The notes: a model not told the origin generated them from the sequence alone. Positions 18,060 through 26,640 are shown, counted from the stretch's first letter. The stretch is DNA of 64,000 nucleotides from Flavobacteriales bacterium UBA4110 (GCA_002383165.1 DFXK01000004.1:1-64000); one strand, 5' to 3'. Numbers and translations: made by a program.

Positions 18060-19328
18060 ATGAACATTAAGGATTTTTATCAGATATTTTTGCAGAGTTC
18101 CAATACGGTTATAGATAGCAGAAAAGTACAGAGGGGAAGTGTGTTTTTTGCATTTTCCGGCGATTCTTTTAATGCAGCGGAAAAATCTTCCGAAGCTTTA
18201 GAAAATGGTGCCATAGCTGTTATAGTAGAAGATGAAAAGTATAATTTTCCAGAAAAAAATATCTTTTTTGTACCTTCCGTTCTGGATTTTTTACAACAGC
18301 TGGCTGTTTATCACAGAGATCAATTAAAAATTCCGTTTATAGGACTCACTGGAAGCAATGGAAAGACAACCACAAAAGAGTTGATCAGCACAGTATTGTC
18401 CAAAAAATTCAATGTTCAATTCACTTTCGGAAATCTTAACAATCACATTGGCGTTCCACTTACCATACTTTCTATTAGAAATTCACATCAAATTGCAGTG
18501 GTAGAGATGGGAGCCAATCACCAGAAGGAAATAGAGCTTCTCTGTAAAATTGCAAAACCAAATATCGGTTACATTACCAATTTTGGCAAGGCACATCTTG
18601 AAGGTTTTGGCGGTGTAGAAGGCGTTATCAAAGGCAAATCCGAGTTGTATGACTATCTGAGAACTCATAACCAAACTATTTTGGTCAATAGTGCAGATTC
18701 AGTTCAGGCAGAGAAAACCAAAGATTATCATAATAAAATAACTTTTGGGACACCAGATTCGAATTACAGTTTCGCGCCACTCTCCAAAGACCATTTTGTA
18801 GGATTGGTTTATAAAGAAACAGAAATAATTTCTAATCTCACAGGCCGCTATAATTATGATAATATCTCTGCGGCTATATCGCTAGGCTTGCATTTTGGCG
18901 TAGATATTCAGGATATTAAACAGGCTATTGAAGAGTATGTCCCGTCCAATATGCGTTCGCAGATTCAGAAAAAAGAAGGGAAAACCCTCGTTTTAGATAC
19001 CTATAATGCCAATCCTAGCAGTATGCAGGCATCATTGGAAAACTTCAGAACTTTTTCGGGGACCAAGCTCATCATCATCGGCGATATGTTGGAACTGGGA
19101 GAAGAAAGCGCAGCCGAACATCAACATATTCTAGACTTCGCAAAAACTTGTGGATTTGACAACATCATTACCGTTGGCCCAAATTTCAAAAACATTAATA
19201 CAAATTTGGCATTTATGAACACTTCAGAACTTGCTGATTATCTGCAAAGCAATCCTGTAACGCAGGAAAATATACTGCTAAAAGCATCGCGGGGTATTGC
19301 TTTGGAGAAAATTATTGATTTTATTTAG
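18060..19328 (+). CDS. murF: UDP-N-acetylmuramoyl-tripeptide--D-alanyl-D-alanine ligase
   Basis: Cytosolic ATP-dependent ligase adding D-Ala-D-Ala to the UDP-MurNAc-tripeptide, the last cytoplasmic peptide step of peptidoglycan synthesis. The 422 residues show the Mur ligase order: N-terminal UDP-binding domain, ATP P-loop GLTGSNGKTTTKE (about 95-107), the NNHIGVPLTIL segment, VVEMGANHQKEI, and a C-terminal domain with DTYNANPSSM and GDMLELGEES, which are MurF-type signatures. It stands alone rather than in a cell-wall cluster. Start at 18060 is fixed by an immediately adjacent promoter box. Confidence 0.96.
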   Translation: MNIKDFYQIFLQSSNTVIDSRKVQRGSVFFAFSGDSFNAAEKSSEALENGAIAVIVEDEKYNFPEKNIFFVPSVLDFLQQLAVYHRDQLKIPFIGLTGSNGKTTTKELISTVLSKKFNVQFTFGNLNNHIGVPLTILSIRNSHQIAVVEMGANHQKEIELLCKIAKPNIGYITNFGKAHLEGFGGVEGVIKGKSELYDYLRTHNQTILVNSADSVQAEKTKDYHNKITFGTPDSNYSFAPLSKDHFVGLVYKETEIISNLTGRYNYDNISAAISLGLHFGVDIQDIKQAIEEYVPSNMRSQIQKKEGKTLVLDTYNANPSSMQASLENFRTFSGTKLIIIGDMLELGEESAAEHQHILDFAKTCGFDNIITVGPNFKNINTNLAFMNTSELADYLQSNPVTQENILLKASRGIALEKIIDFI

Positions 19329-19365
19329 AATAGTACAGACAGTTAGTTTAACACAATTATTTTTC

Positions 19366-19450
19366 AGGAGCTATTTCCCGCTTTCCATTCCAATCTTTTT
19401 TGCTCGGCATAGCCTCTCGCAAAAAAGGATTTCCATTGCAATCGGGGCTA
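19366..19450. repeat. Structured palindromic spacer element A between murF and hemN
   Basis: About 85 nt that can fold on itself. The central arms are ATCTTTTTTGC (19393-19403) and GCAAAAAAGGAT (19419-19430). Outer flanks are GAGCTATTTCCCGC and CGGGGCTA. No ORF is visible. A related layout (CCCGCT, T-rich arm, A-rich arm, GGTCGGG/GGGGCT end) recurs at 29788-29870. It resembles long palindromic repeats dispersed in Chryseobacterium-like genomes. The rest of the 19329-19580 gap holds only the hemN promoter. Confidence 0.6.
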
Positions 19451-19567
19451 TGGGATTTTCCATAAAATAACTAATGGTAATAAGAAATCCTTTTCAAACT
19501 ATTAATTGAATAGAAACGACCGATTAAAAATCATCCCAAATCAGGAATCTTTCCAAACTCTATTTCG

Positions 19568-19575
19568 TAACTTTG
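19568..19575 (+). promoter_or_regulatory. hemN -7 box, decides the start codon
   Basis: TAACTTTG matches TAnnTTTG and ends 5 nt before the ATG at 19581. Because it lies inside the longer in-frame ORF (from 19506), it supports the downstream start. No good TTG -33 element was found. Confidence 0.5.
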
Positions 19576-19580
19576 CTACA

Positions 19581-20939
19581 ATGAATTCATTAGTTGATAA
19601 ATACAATATTCCAGGGCCGCGTTATACATCTTATCCTACTGTTCCTTATTGGAATGAAGTAGGTTTTACGTCAGACCTTTGGAAACAATCCGTCATTAGA
19701 TCCTTCTCAGAAAGCAATTCTGAAGAAGGAATTTCTATCTATATTCATCTTCCGTTTTGCGAGGCGCTTTGTACTTTCTGTGCTTGTCACAAAAGAATTA
19801 CCAAGCAGCATTCCGTAGAAATACCCTATCTGGAAAGTGTTCTGAAAGAATGGAAACTCTACTTGGAGCTCTTTTCCGAGAAACCAAAACTTAAAGAATT
19901 ACATTTAGGAGGCGGAACGCCTACATTTTTTTCGCCGGAAAACCTCAGGAAACTGTTGCAAGGGATTTTCGATACTGTAGAAATTGCAGACGCCCAAGAA
20001 TTCAGTTTCGAAGGACATCCCAATAATACCACGAAGGAGCATTTGCAGACATTGTTCGATCTTGGTTTTACCAGAGTCAGTTTCGGAGTTCAGGATTATG
20101 ACCCGAAAGTTCAGAAAGCTATCAACAGAATTCAGCCATTCGAAAATGTTAAAAACGTCACAGAATGGGCCAGAGAAATTGGCTACAAAAGCATCAGCCA
20201 CGATTTGGTTTTCGGTTTGCCACACCAGACTTGGGATGCAATGGAATTTACCATCCGCAAAACATTGGAACTAAAGCCGGACAGACTTGCATTTTATTCC
20301 TATGCACACGTTCCTTGGGTAAAAGGTGTTGGACAAAGAGGTTTTGATGAAAGCGATTTACCAAGTGGCGATGAGAAAAGAAGGCTTTATGAAGACGGGA
20401 AAAAATTATTGGAAGAACTCGGTTACATCGAGATTGGAATGGACCATTTTTCTTTGGAACACGATGATCTATACCAATCGCTGGTTCAGAAAAAGTTGCA
20501 TCGTAATTTTATGGGTTATACATCCAGTAAAACCCAATTGATGGTAGGTTTGGGAATGTCAGCTATTTCCGATTCTTGGTATGCTTTTACACAGAATGTA
20601 AAAACTGTGGAAGAATATCAGAAGATTGTAGAAGAAGGCGAGATTCCGGTATTCCGTGGTCATATTTTGGATCAAGAAGATTTGATTATCAGAAAGCATA
20701 TTCTGAATCTGATGTGTCAATTGGAAACGAGTTGGGACTTGCAGACTTCATTTCCTGAAATCGAAAATGCAATTGATAAATTAAAAGAAATGGAATCAGA
20801 CGGTTTGGTAGAAATCTCAGATAATCAAATTAAAATCACAGAAAAAGGAAGAGCTTTTACAAGAAATGTAGCAATGGTTTTTGACCTAAGAATGATGAGG
20901 AACAAGCCAGAGACGCGGATTTTTTCGATGACGATATAA
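19581..20939 (+). CDS. hemN: Oxygen-independent coproporphyrinogen III dehydrogenase
   Basis: Radical SAM enzyme that oxidatively decarboxylates coproporphyrinogen III to protoporphyrinogen IX in heme synthesis without oxygen. The 452 residues carry the N-terminal HemN hallmark YNIPGPRYTSYPT, the 4Fe-4S motif CEALCTFC (Cys60, Cys64, Cys67), the LHLGGGTPTF SAM-binding segment and a C-terminal HemN domain. Length and N-terminus match true HemN rather than the shorter HemW. The start at 19581 replaces a 25-residue longer option because a promoter box falls within the extension. Confidence 0.95.
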   Translation: MNSLVDKYNIPGPRYTSYPTVPYWNEVGFTSDLWKQSVIRSFSESNSEEGISIYIHLPFCEALCTFCACHKRITKQHSVEIPYLESVLKEWKLYLELFSEKPKLKELHLGGGTPTFFSPENLRKLLQGIFDTVEIADAQEFSFEGHPNNTTKEHLQTLFDLGFTRVSFGVQDYDPKVQKAINRIQPFENVKNVTEWAREIGYKSISHDLVFGLPHQTWDAMEFTIRKTLELKPDRLAFYSYAHVPWVKGVGQRGFDESDLPSGDEKRRLYEDGKKLLEELGYIEIGMDHFSLEHDDLYQSLVQKKLHRNFMGYTSSKTQLMVGLGMSAISDSWYAFTQNVKTVEEYQKIVEEGEIPVFRGHILDQEDLIIRKHILNLMCQLETSWDLQTSFPEIENAIDKLKEMESDGLVEISDNQIKITEKGRAFTRNVAMVFDLRMMRNKPETRIFSMTI

Positions 20940-20945
20940 TTAGTT

Positions 20946-20973
20946 AAAAGAAGTTTTAGTAACTTCTTTTTTT
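20946..20973 (+). terminator. Intrinsic terminator after hemN
   Basis: A 10-bp stem (20946-20955 with 20961-20970), a 5-nt loop and a T-run, starting 7 nt after the hemN stop. Confidence 0.82.
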
Positions 20974-20992
20974 ATTTTAAATAAGATTGAGA

Positions 20993-21820
20993 ATGAATTT
21001 AATCAAACATAAAAATATAATCCTAAAAAGTTCTAGAGAATTTTTAGCTGATGCAATTTTTCCAAATTCTGACAAGAAACTTCCTCTAATCATTTTTGTT
21101 CATGGTTATAAAGGTTACAAAGATTGGGGCGCTTGGGAGTTGATGGGAGAGAAATTTGCGAATGCTGGATTTTATTTTGTTAAATTCAATTTCTCACATA
21201 ATGGAACTACGATTGAAAATCCAAATGACTTTGCAGATATGGAAGCTTTCGGACAGAATAATTATTCCAAAGAATTGGATGATCTGGAAATTGTGATAAA
21301 TGAATTTACAAGCAGAAAAGAGGTCGATTCTCAAAATTTAACTTTAGTGGGGCACAGCAGAGGTGGCGGTGTTTGTATTATAAAAGCTTCAGAAAATAAA
21401 CGTATCAATCAACTGATTACGCTTGCTAGTATTTCTACTCTGGATAGATTTCCGAAAAATGAAGCCTTCGAAAATTGGAAAAATACAGGTGTTTACTATA
21501 TCGAAAACGCCAGAACCAAGCAAAAATTACCTCATTATTTCCAGTTTTTTGAAGATTATAAGAATAATGAAGAAAGATTGGACGTAGAAAAAGCCTCAAA
21601 GAAAATTGATATTCCGACACTCATTATACATGGTGTGTCAGACGAATCTGTTGGTATGGATCATTCTGAAAATCTTCATGAATGGATTGGAAATTCGGAA
21701 TTAAAAATTATTGAAAATGCCAATCATACTTTCGGTGCAAAAGAGCCTTGGGAAGAAAGTTTCCTACCAAAAGAACTCAATTCTGTAGTAGAATATTGTA
21801 TTGATTTTCTTAAAAAGTAG
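20993..21820 (+). CDS. Alpha/beta hydrolase family protein
   Basis: Probable cytosolic serine hydrolase of 275 residues with no signal peptide. Visible features are an oxyanion-region HGYKGYKDWG after the first core strand, the nucleophile elbow VGHSRGGG (Ser within GHSRG), an Asp in HGVSDESV and the catalytic His in ENANHTFG near the C-terminus. Together these give a full triad of the dienelactone hydrolase/acyl-peptidase-like type. Substrate unknown. A TTG two codons earlier is possible; I chose the ATG at 20993. It ends 3 nt from the stop of the convergent downstream gene. Confidence 0.8.
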   Translation: MNLIKHKNIILKSSREFLADAIFPNSDKKLPLIIFVHGYKGYKDWGAWELMGEKFANAGFYFVKFNFSHNGTTIENPNDFADMEAFGQNNYSKELDDLEIVINEFTSRKEVDSQNLTLVGHSRGGGVCIIKASENKRINQLITLASISTLDRFPKNEAFENWKNTGVYYIENARTKQKLPHYFQFFEDYKNNEERLDVEKASKKIDIPTLIIHGVSDESVGMDHSENLHEWIGNSELKIIENANHTFGAKEPWEESFLPKELNSVVEYCIDFLKK

Positions 21821-21823
21821 TTG

Positions 21824-22288
21824 CTATTTTTTGTTGATAAGTTTGTTGTTCTCGATCCAGCGTTTACTATTATTGATGTCTTTCAGGTACCACATATTAT
21901 TAGCATTCATCAGATATAAACTATAAATAATAGGAGAGGCGATTTGTTTCCCTTCCAGATAGTTGGCTCGGACCGAAATTGCATTTCTTTTTCGCATAAA
22001 ATCACCGGAAAAAATGTTGGAATAAGTCTGTCCCGAAGCTTTATCATCTATCAGTTCGATAAGGGTTATTTTATCATCGGCTCCAAATTCAAGGATATGA
22101 CGTTCAGAATGATCTGGAAATTCTTCTAGTAGGACAAATTTCTTATTGTTTATGGTATAATGCGAAGCGTCAGTCATTTTTTTATGTCTGTTCTCAATCT
22201 TTTCAAGAATCTCGTTTATAGCACCAAAGTTTTGAGAATAAAAACAGACTGAGGATAAAATACTTACAAGAAATAGGACTTTTGTCAT
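21824..22288 (-). CDS. Hypothetical secreted protein
   Basis: Unrecognised 154-residue protein with an N-terminal signal peptide (VLFLVSILSSVCFYSQ). The mature part is predicted alpha/beta and rich in Asn and Lys, with a MWYLKDINNSKRWI block near the end. No cysteines or lipobox remain after the signal, so it is probably periplasmic or surface-exposed. It converges on the upstream hydrolase (3-nt gap) and diverges from queD (83 nt). No known domain is apparent. Confidence 0.65.
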   Translation of the reverse strand: MTKVLFLVSILSSVCFYSQNFGAINEILEKIENRHKKMTDASHYTINNKKFVLLEEFPDHSERHILEFGADDKITLIELIDDKASGQTYSNIFSGDFMRKRNAISVRANYLEGKQIASPIIYSLYLMNANNMWYLKDINNSKRWIENNKLINKK

Positions 22289-22359
22289 TATATGTGAATG
22301 TGGGATAAAAATAAAGTTTTACACATTGCCTTGCAAAAATTATTCCGTTGAATTTTAAT

Positions 22360-22367
22360 TATCTTTG
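22360..22367 (+). promoter_or_regulatory. queD -7 box
   Basis: TATCTTTG matches TAnnTTTG and ends 4 nt before the ATG at 22372, implying a leaderless or near-leaderless mRNA and excluding the upstream TTG start at 22348. Confidence 0.55.
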
Positions 22368-22371
22368 CAAT

Positions 22372-22827
22372 ATGATAAGAATTACTAAAATTTTCAATTT
22401 CGAGACTGCGCACGTTCTATATAATTATGATGGTAAATGCAAAAACATGCACGGTCATTCCTATAAATTATTCGTTACTGTGAAGGGAAACCCGATTAAT
22501 GATCTGGATCATCATAAAAACGGCATGGTTGTAGATTTTGGTGATATTAAGAAAATTGTAAAAGAAGAGATTGTGGATATTTGGGATCATGCCGTTTTAG
22601 TAAATGGCGATTCTCCGCATAAATTACTTGGGGAAAGTTTGGAAAGCCAAGGTCATAAAGTGATTTTTTGTGATTACCAACCGACTTGCGAAAATATGCT
22701 TTATGATATTGCCACTAAGATAAAATCCAAATTACCCAATCACGTTCAGCTAGCTTATCTGAAACTTCATGAGACGGAGAACTCATACGGTGAATGGATT
22801 GCAGAAGAAAACCAATTGAGATATTAA
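22372..22827 (+). CDS. queD: 6-carboxytetrahydropterin synthase (QueD / PTPS family)
   Basis: Converts 7,8-dihydroneopterin triphosphate to 6-carboxy-tetrahydropterin, the second step of queuosine/7-deazaguanine synthesis. The 151 residues show the zinc His14 (FETAHVL), the catalytic Cys23 and the zinc pair His27/His29 (CKNMHGHSY), and the substrate-binding Glu near the C-terminus (LHETENSYGEW). The CxxxHGH spacing fits QueD rather than eukaryotic PTPS. Start fixed at 22372 by the promoter box overlapping the longer ORF. No other queuosine genes are nearby. Confidence 0.92.
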   Translation: MIRITKIFNFETAHVLYNYDGKCKNMHGHSYKLFVTVKGNPINDLDHHKNGMVVDFGDIKKIVKEEIVDIWDHAVLVNGDSPHKLLGESLESQGHKVIFCDYQPTCENMLYDIATKIKSKLPNHVQLAYLKLHETENSYGEWIAEENQLRY

Positions 22828-22857
22828 TAAAAAGCTTATGTTTTTTTTGATTAAAAT

Positions 22858-22887
22858 TTGTGGGTTTAAGAAAAATTAATAGTTTTG
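22858..22887 (+). promoter_or_regulatory. Promoter of the beta-barrel protein gene
   Basis: TTG (22858-22860), a 19-nt spacer and TAGTTTTG (22880-22887) form a near-ideal Bacteroidota promoter 21 nt upstream of the ATG at 22909. Confidence 0.65.
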
Positions 22888-22908
22888 CACTCTCAAATTT
22901 GATAAACT

Positions 22909-23535
22909 ATGAAAAAACTATTATTAGTTGGTGCGGTTGCACTTTTCGGAGCTATGAACGCTCAGACTGAAAAAGGATCTTGGGTAATTGGTGGTTCAAC
23001 TACTTTAGGCTTTAACAGCTTGAATACAACTTATAAGTATCAAGGCCAATCTACAGATGGACCAAAGGTTTCTACTATTACTATTACGCCGTCTGTTGGA
23101 TACTTTGTAATCGATAAATTGGCCATCGGTCTAGATTTAGGTTTTACTTCAATTACTACAAAAGAAGAGGATGTATATATGAATACTACATATACATACA
23201 AAAATACTATTTCTACTTTTTCAGTTTTGCCGACAGCTACATATTATTTCAAATCAGGGTCTAATGTTTTACCATATTTAGGTGCTGGTATTGGCTACTC
23301 TAGCTCAAAAACTAAAGATTCTTCTTCAGCAAGTAGTAATACATCAGAAGAAAGTATTGGTGGTTTTGCTTGGAAAGCAAAAGGAGGAGTAACTTTTTTA
23401 TTATCTCCATCAATAGGGTTAGATTTAGGTCTTTCTTATATGGCTAATTACGGAAAATTAGATAGCAATGAAGATGTGAAGGTTAATACTGGAACATTAG
23501 GTGTTAATGCTGGTATTTCAGTTTTCTTAAAATAA
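22909..23535 (+). CDS. Outer-membrane beta-barrel protein (OmpA/OmpW-like barrel)
   Basis: Probable small outer-membrane porin-like protein of 208 residues. It has a signal peptide ending GAMNAQ, then alternating Gly/aromatic strands (SWVIGGSTTLGFNS, PSVGYFVIDKLAIGLDLGF, VLPYLGAGIGYSSS, LDLGLSYMANYG) and a final strand ending in hydrophobic residues (GVNAGISVFLK), typical of an eight-stranded barrel. Ser/Thr-rich loops lie between strands. Strong consensus promoter and a bidirectional terminator suggest a well-expressed monocistronic gene. Function beyond barrel formation is not visible. Confidence 0.85.
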   Translation: MKKLLLVGAVALFGAMNAQTEKGSWVIGGSTTLGFNSLNTTYKYQGQSTDGPKVSTITITPSVGYFVIDKLAIGLDLGFTSITTKEEDVYMNTTYTYKNTISTFSVLPTATYYFKSGSNVLPYLGAGIGYSSSKTKDSSSASSNTSEESIGGFAWKAKGGVTFLLSPSIGLDLGLSYMANYGKLDSNEDVKVNTGTLGVNAGISVFLK

Positions 23536-23554
23536 TTAAGCTTAGAAAATAAAA

Positions 23555-23586
23555 CAAAAAACCTCGCAACTCGCGAGGTTTTTTTA
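23555..23586. terminator. Bidirectional terminator between the barrel gene and the namZ-like gene
   Basis: An 8-bp stem (23560-23567 with 23573-23580) flanked by A-runs and T-runs on the two sides serves both converging genes. Confidence 0.85.
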
Positions 23587-24780
23587 GTTTTGATAGACAA
23601 TATATTTCAGCCTTATTTTTTCAAAATTTTCTAAATCTTTTTTCCAACTGTCTTTGATTTCTTTTTCAGATTTTCCTGCTATAATTTGTTTTCTCAGTTC
23701 GTCGCTACCGGCTAATTTGTCAAAAAACAAATTCTTCAAAAAGAAATCCTGAGCAGGATTTTTATAAGCTTTGTAAGATTTCAACAGCCATTCTAAATTT
23801 AATTCTCGTAAGTCTTGAGAATGTTGACTGAGATTTTCTCCAAAACATAATTTTCCATTCAGGAAAGGGTCTTTTGCGCCTTCTGTTGGTTTTGGAGTGA
23901 ATTGATACTGAAAATCTTTTGTCCAAGGACTTCCATAGATTTGAAATGGTAAATACGTTCCACGTCCAACAGATACCTGAGTTCCTTCAAAAAAGCAAAG
24001 GCTTGGATAGAGGTTGATGGATTTATCATTTGGAAGATTAGGAGAAGGTTTATCAGAAACACGATATCGTTTTTGTTTGTGATAATTCAGCATCGGGATC
24101 AACGTATATTTTGCAGTCGCTCCGTTTTTTAGCCAATTTTCACCATTAACCATTTTACCATATTCACCAATTGTGAGCCCGTACACTACAGGAACATTAT
24201 GAAGCCCAACAAAACTTTTCCATTCATTACGCATCATTGGTCCGTCTGTGTAGCCGTCGTGTGGATTTGGCCTGTCCAAAACGATCACTTCGACATTATG
24301 TTCGGCAGCCGCTTCCATAATATACGACAAAGTTGAAATGTATGTGTAAAATCTTACGCCAACATCCTGAATATCAAATAAAATAATATCAGCACCTTTC
24401 AGGTACTCTGGTTTTGGCTTTTTATTATCTCCATATAAGGAAACAATTGGTAAACCAGTTTTGCTGTCAGTTCCATTTTTAACGTGTTCCCCGGCATCTG
24501 CAGTTCCCCGGAAGCCGTGTTCGGGAGCAAAAATAGATTTGATTTTTACATTGTTTTCAACTAAAAAATCAACCAGATGTTTTTTGTTATTTAGAAGACT
24601 CGTTTGGTTGGCGGCTACAATTACATTTTTATTTTTGAGTAGCGGAAGATAAAGTTCCGGTCTGTCTGCAGCAGTTTTAAAACAGTCTTCAGATTGATTT
24701 TGGGACTTAATAAATGGTATTGAACCAAAATAAATTAGCAAGATAAAAACTAAAGTTTTATTTTTGAAGCTTAAAATCAT
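23584..24780 (-). CDS. Exo-beta-N-acetylmuramidase NamZ-like protein (DUF1343)
   Basis: Member of the family typified by NamZ, which releases terminal MurNAc from peptidoglycan fragments during cell-wall recycling. The 398 residues start with a signal peptide (VFILLIYFGSIPFIKSQ). Family blocks visible are NVIVAANQTSLLN, FAPEHGFRGTADAGEHV, LFDIQDVGVRFYTYISTL, VLDRPNPHDG and FEGTQVSVGRGT. The start at 24780 is preferred to a 24-residue longer option that lacks a proper signal peptide. A TATCTTTG box on the minus strand at 24826-24833 lies inside the divergent permease gene. Exact substrate is inferred from family. Confidence 0.9.
   Translation of the reverse strand: MILSFKNKTLVFILLIYFGSIPFIKSQNQSEDCFKTAADRPELYLPLLKNKNVIVAANQTSLLNNKKHLVDFLVENNVKIKSIFAPEHGFRGTADAGEHVKNGTDSKTGLPIVSLYGDNKKPKPEYLKGADIILFDIQDVGVRFYTYISTLSYIMEAAAEHNVEVIVLDRPNPHDGYTDGPMMRNEWKSFVGLHNVPVVYGLTIGEYGKMVNGENWLKNGATAKYTLIPMLNYHKQKRYRVSDKPSPNLPNDKSINLYPSLCFFEGTQVSVGRGTYLPFQIYGSPWTKDFQYQFTPKPTEGAKDPFLNGKLCFGENLSQHSQDLRELNLEWLLKSYKAYKNPAQDFFLKNLFFDKLAGSDELRKQIIAGKSEKEIKDSWKKDLENFEKIRLKYIVYQN
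24759..24766 (+). promoter_or_regulatory. -7 box for the ABC permease gene (inside the namZ-like gene)
   Basis: TATTTTTG matches TAnnTTTG, 18 nt upstream of the TTG at 24785. It overlaps a further upstream TTG (24764), which makes the 24785 start more likely. The box lies within the first codons of the divergent gene. Confidence 0.45.
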
Positions 24781-24784
24781 TGAT

Positions 24785-26014
24785 TTGAAATTTCCGTTAT
24801 ATTTCTCTAAAAAAATAGCGTTTTCCAAAGATAACAAAAATAATCTCTCCAAGGTGATTGTCTATATCGGCAGGTTGTCTGTTGCATTGGGCATCATTGT
24901 GTCGCTGATTACCATTTCCACTGGTCTTGGTTCCAAAAAAGCAATTGAGGACAGGATTTCTAACTTCAGTGGCGATATTTCCGTGAAGTCCACACGTTCT
25001 AATTCTTCCTACAACACATCAATCCTAGACACCAATGGATTAGATAAAAAGGCTATAAAGAGTGTTCCAGGTGTTGCCGGATTGCAGTCTTATGCAGCAG
25101 TCAGTGGAATCCTGAGAACGGAAAACAACTTCGCAGGCGTTATTCTGAAAGGTGTAGGAAAAGACTTTGATAAGTCCAGATTCGAGCCATTTATGATACA
25201 AGGCTCTATTCCTGATTACAAAGAAGATGGTTATAAAAATGAGATCATTCTTTCTGAAAAGATAGCTTCTGATTTAGCACTAAAAACTAGTGACAGCATT
25301 GTTGCGATTTTTTCCAAAGAAGATCAGAAACCGATTTACAGAAAATTTCTGATTAAAGGGATTTATAAGACGGATATAAAATTAGTGGATGATCTGTACA
25401 TTATTGGAGATATCAACCATGTCCGTAAAGTTCTGAATATGAACGAAAAGGAAGTTGGTGGACTGGATGTTTTTCTGGAAGATACGGATCAGATTGCTGA
25501 TGTTTTCCCGAAGATTGAAAAATACATCGGGTATAAAAATTATGCCGAGAAAGTAACCGAAAAATATCCTCAGATTCTGGACTGGGTTAATATTTTTAAT
25601 CAGAATATATCATTGATTATCACGATTATGCTGTTAGTAGTAGTCATTAACATCGTCATGGTTTTGCTGATTCTCATCATCGAAAGAACTAACTCCATCG
25701 GACTTCTCAAAACTTTCGGAGCCACGAACGGACAGATAAGATCAATATTTATCAATTATACTTTGATGATTATGATTCCCGGTTTACTGGCCGGAAACAT
25801 CATCGGGATTGGTTTGCTGTTGATTCAGAAATATACAGGCATCATCAAACTAGATCCGGAAAATTACTTTATCAGTACGGTTCCCGTAGATCTTAATCCA
25901 ATTTACATTATATCAGTTTCTGTAGGTATTTTTATTGTGTCTGGGATTGCTATGATTTTGCCAAGTTACCTGATCAGTAGGATTTCGCCTTTGAAAGCCA
26001 TTAAGTATAGCTAA
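24785..26014 (+). CDS. ABC transporter permease, FtsX/LolC-like
   Basis: Inner-membrane permease of 409 residues with the FtsX/LolCE topology: one N-terminal helix (IGRLSVALGIIVSLITIS), a periplasmic domain of about 230 residues, then three C-terminal helices (about residues 270-400), with the ERTNSIGLLKTFGAT coupling-helix motif before helix 3. LolC/E proteins extract outer-membrane lipoproteins, so a Lol role is possible. No ATPase gene is adjacent. No ATG is available: the candidates are TTG at 24764 and TTG at 24785 (reads M-K-F-P-L-Y-F), and the promoter position favours the latter. A LURP-one gene follows after 20 nt. Confidence 0.85.
   Translation: MKFPLYFSKKIAFSKDNKNNLSKVIVYIGRLSVALGIIVSLITISTGLGSKKAIEDRISNFSGDISVKSTRSNSSYNTSILDTNGLDKKAIKSVPGVAGLQSYAAVSGILRTENNFAGVILKGVGKDFDKSRFEPFMIQGSIPDYKEDGYKNEIILSEKIASDLALKTSDSIVAIFSKEDQKPIYRKFLIKGIYKTDIKLVDDLYIIGDINHVRKVLNMNEKEVGGLDVFLEDTDQIADVFPKIEKYIGYKNYAEKVTEKYPQILDWVNIFNQNISLIITIMLLVVVINIVMVLLILIIERTNSIGLLKTFGATNGQIRSIFINYTLMIMIPGLLAGNIIGIGLLLIQKYTGIIKLDPENYFISTVPVDLNPIYIISVSVGIFIVSGIAMILPSYLISRISPLKAIKYS
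24826..24833 (-). promoter_or_regulatory. -7 box for the namZ-like gene (inside the permease gene)
   Basis: The minus strand reads TATCTTTG, 45 nt upstream of the ATG at 24780. A TTG (24850-24852, minus strand) lies 16 nt further upstream, slightly short of the usual spacing. Confidence 0.5.
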
Positions 26015-26034
26015 TTTTTAATCAAGAAAACAGA

Positions 26035-26640
26035 ATGATACTAAAGAATCTCAACTATCCGCTGGATTTTAAATTTAAAATTACCACATTGGCGAGCGAT
26101 TTCAACATTACGGACAGAAACGGAAATCACGTTGCGTACGTTCGTCAGAAAATGTTCAGGCTGAAGGAAGATGTTATTGTTTTTAGCGATGAAAGCAGAA
26201 CTAAAGAACTATTTAACATCAAGGCAAATCAATGGATCGATTTTAACGCATCTTATATGATGACAGATCTGCTTACGGGTAAAAAGTTCGGAAGTTTGGC
26301 GAGAAAAGGGGTTCGTTCTATCTGGAAAGCGAGATATGATATCATTGATGAGAAGGACGAGCCAATATATCAGATTAATGAAGATAATGGCTGGATCAAA
26401 GTTTTTGACAGCTTTCTCGGAGAAATTCCAATTTTGGGAATGCTGACAGGTTATTTTCTGAATCCTTCTTATACCGTGAAAGATAATGCGGGCAAAGAAT
26501 ATTTTAGACTGAAAAAAATGCCATCTTTAGTAGGGAGAAGGTTTCAATTAGAAAGATTAATTGATATCGATGACGAAGATGAATCTTTGGTTGTTTTGAG
26601 TTTTTTAATGATGGTTCTTCTTGAAAGAGCAAGAGGATAA
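26035..26640 (+). CDS. LURP-one/scramblase-like family protein
   Basis: A 201-residue cytosolic protein that I assign to the LURP-one-related (Tubby/scramblase-like) fold from its repeating beta pattern: FKITTLASDFNITDRNGNHVAYVRQKMF, then FNIKANQWIDF, YDIIDEKDEPIYQINEDNGW and YTVKDNAGKEYFRLKKMP. Bacterial members have no established role. It begins 20 nt after the permease stop and is probably co-transcribed with it. A hydrophobic segment near the end (LVVLSFLMMVLLE) could contact membrane. Family call is moderate. Confidence 0.7.
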   Translation: MILKNLNYPLDFKFKITTLASDFNITDRNGNHVAYVRQKMFRLKEDVIVFSDESRTKELFNIKANQWIDFNASYMMTDLLTGKKFGSLARKGVRSIWKARYDIIDEKDEPIYQINEDNGWIKVFDSFLGEIPILGMLTGYFLNPSYTVKDNAGKEYFRLKKMPSLVGRRFQLERLIDIDDEDESLVVLSFLMMVLLERARG

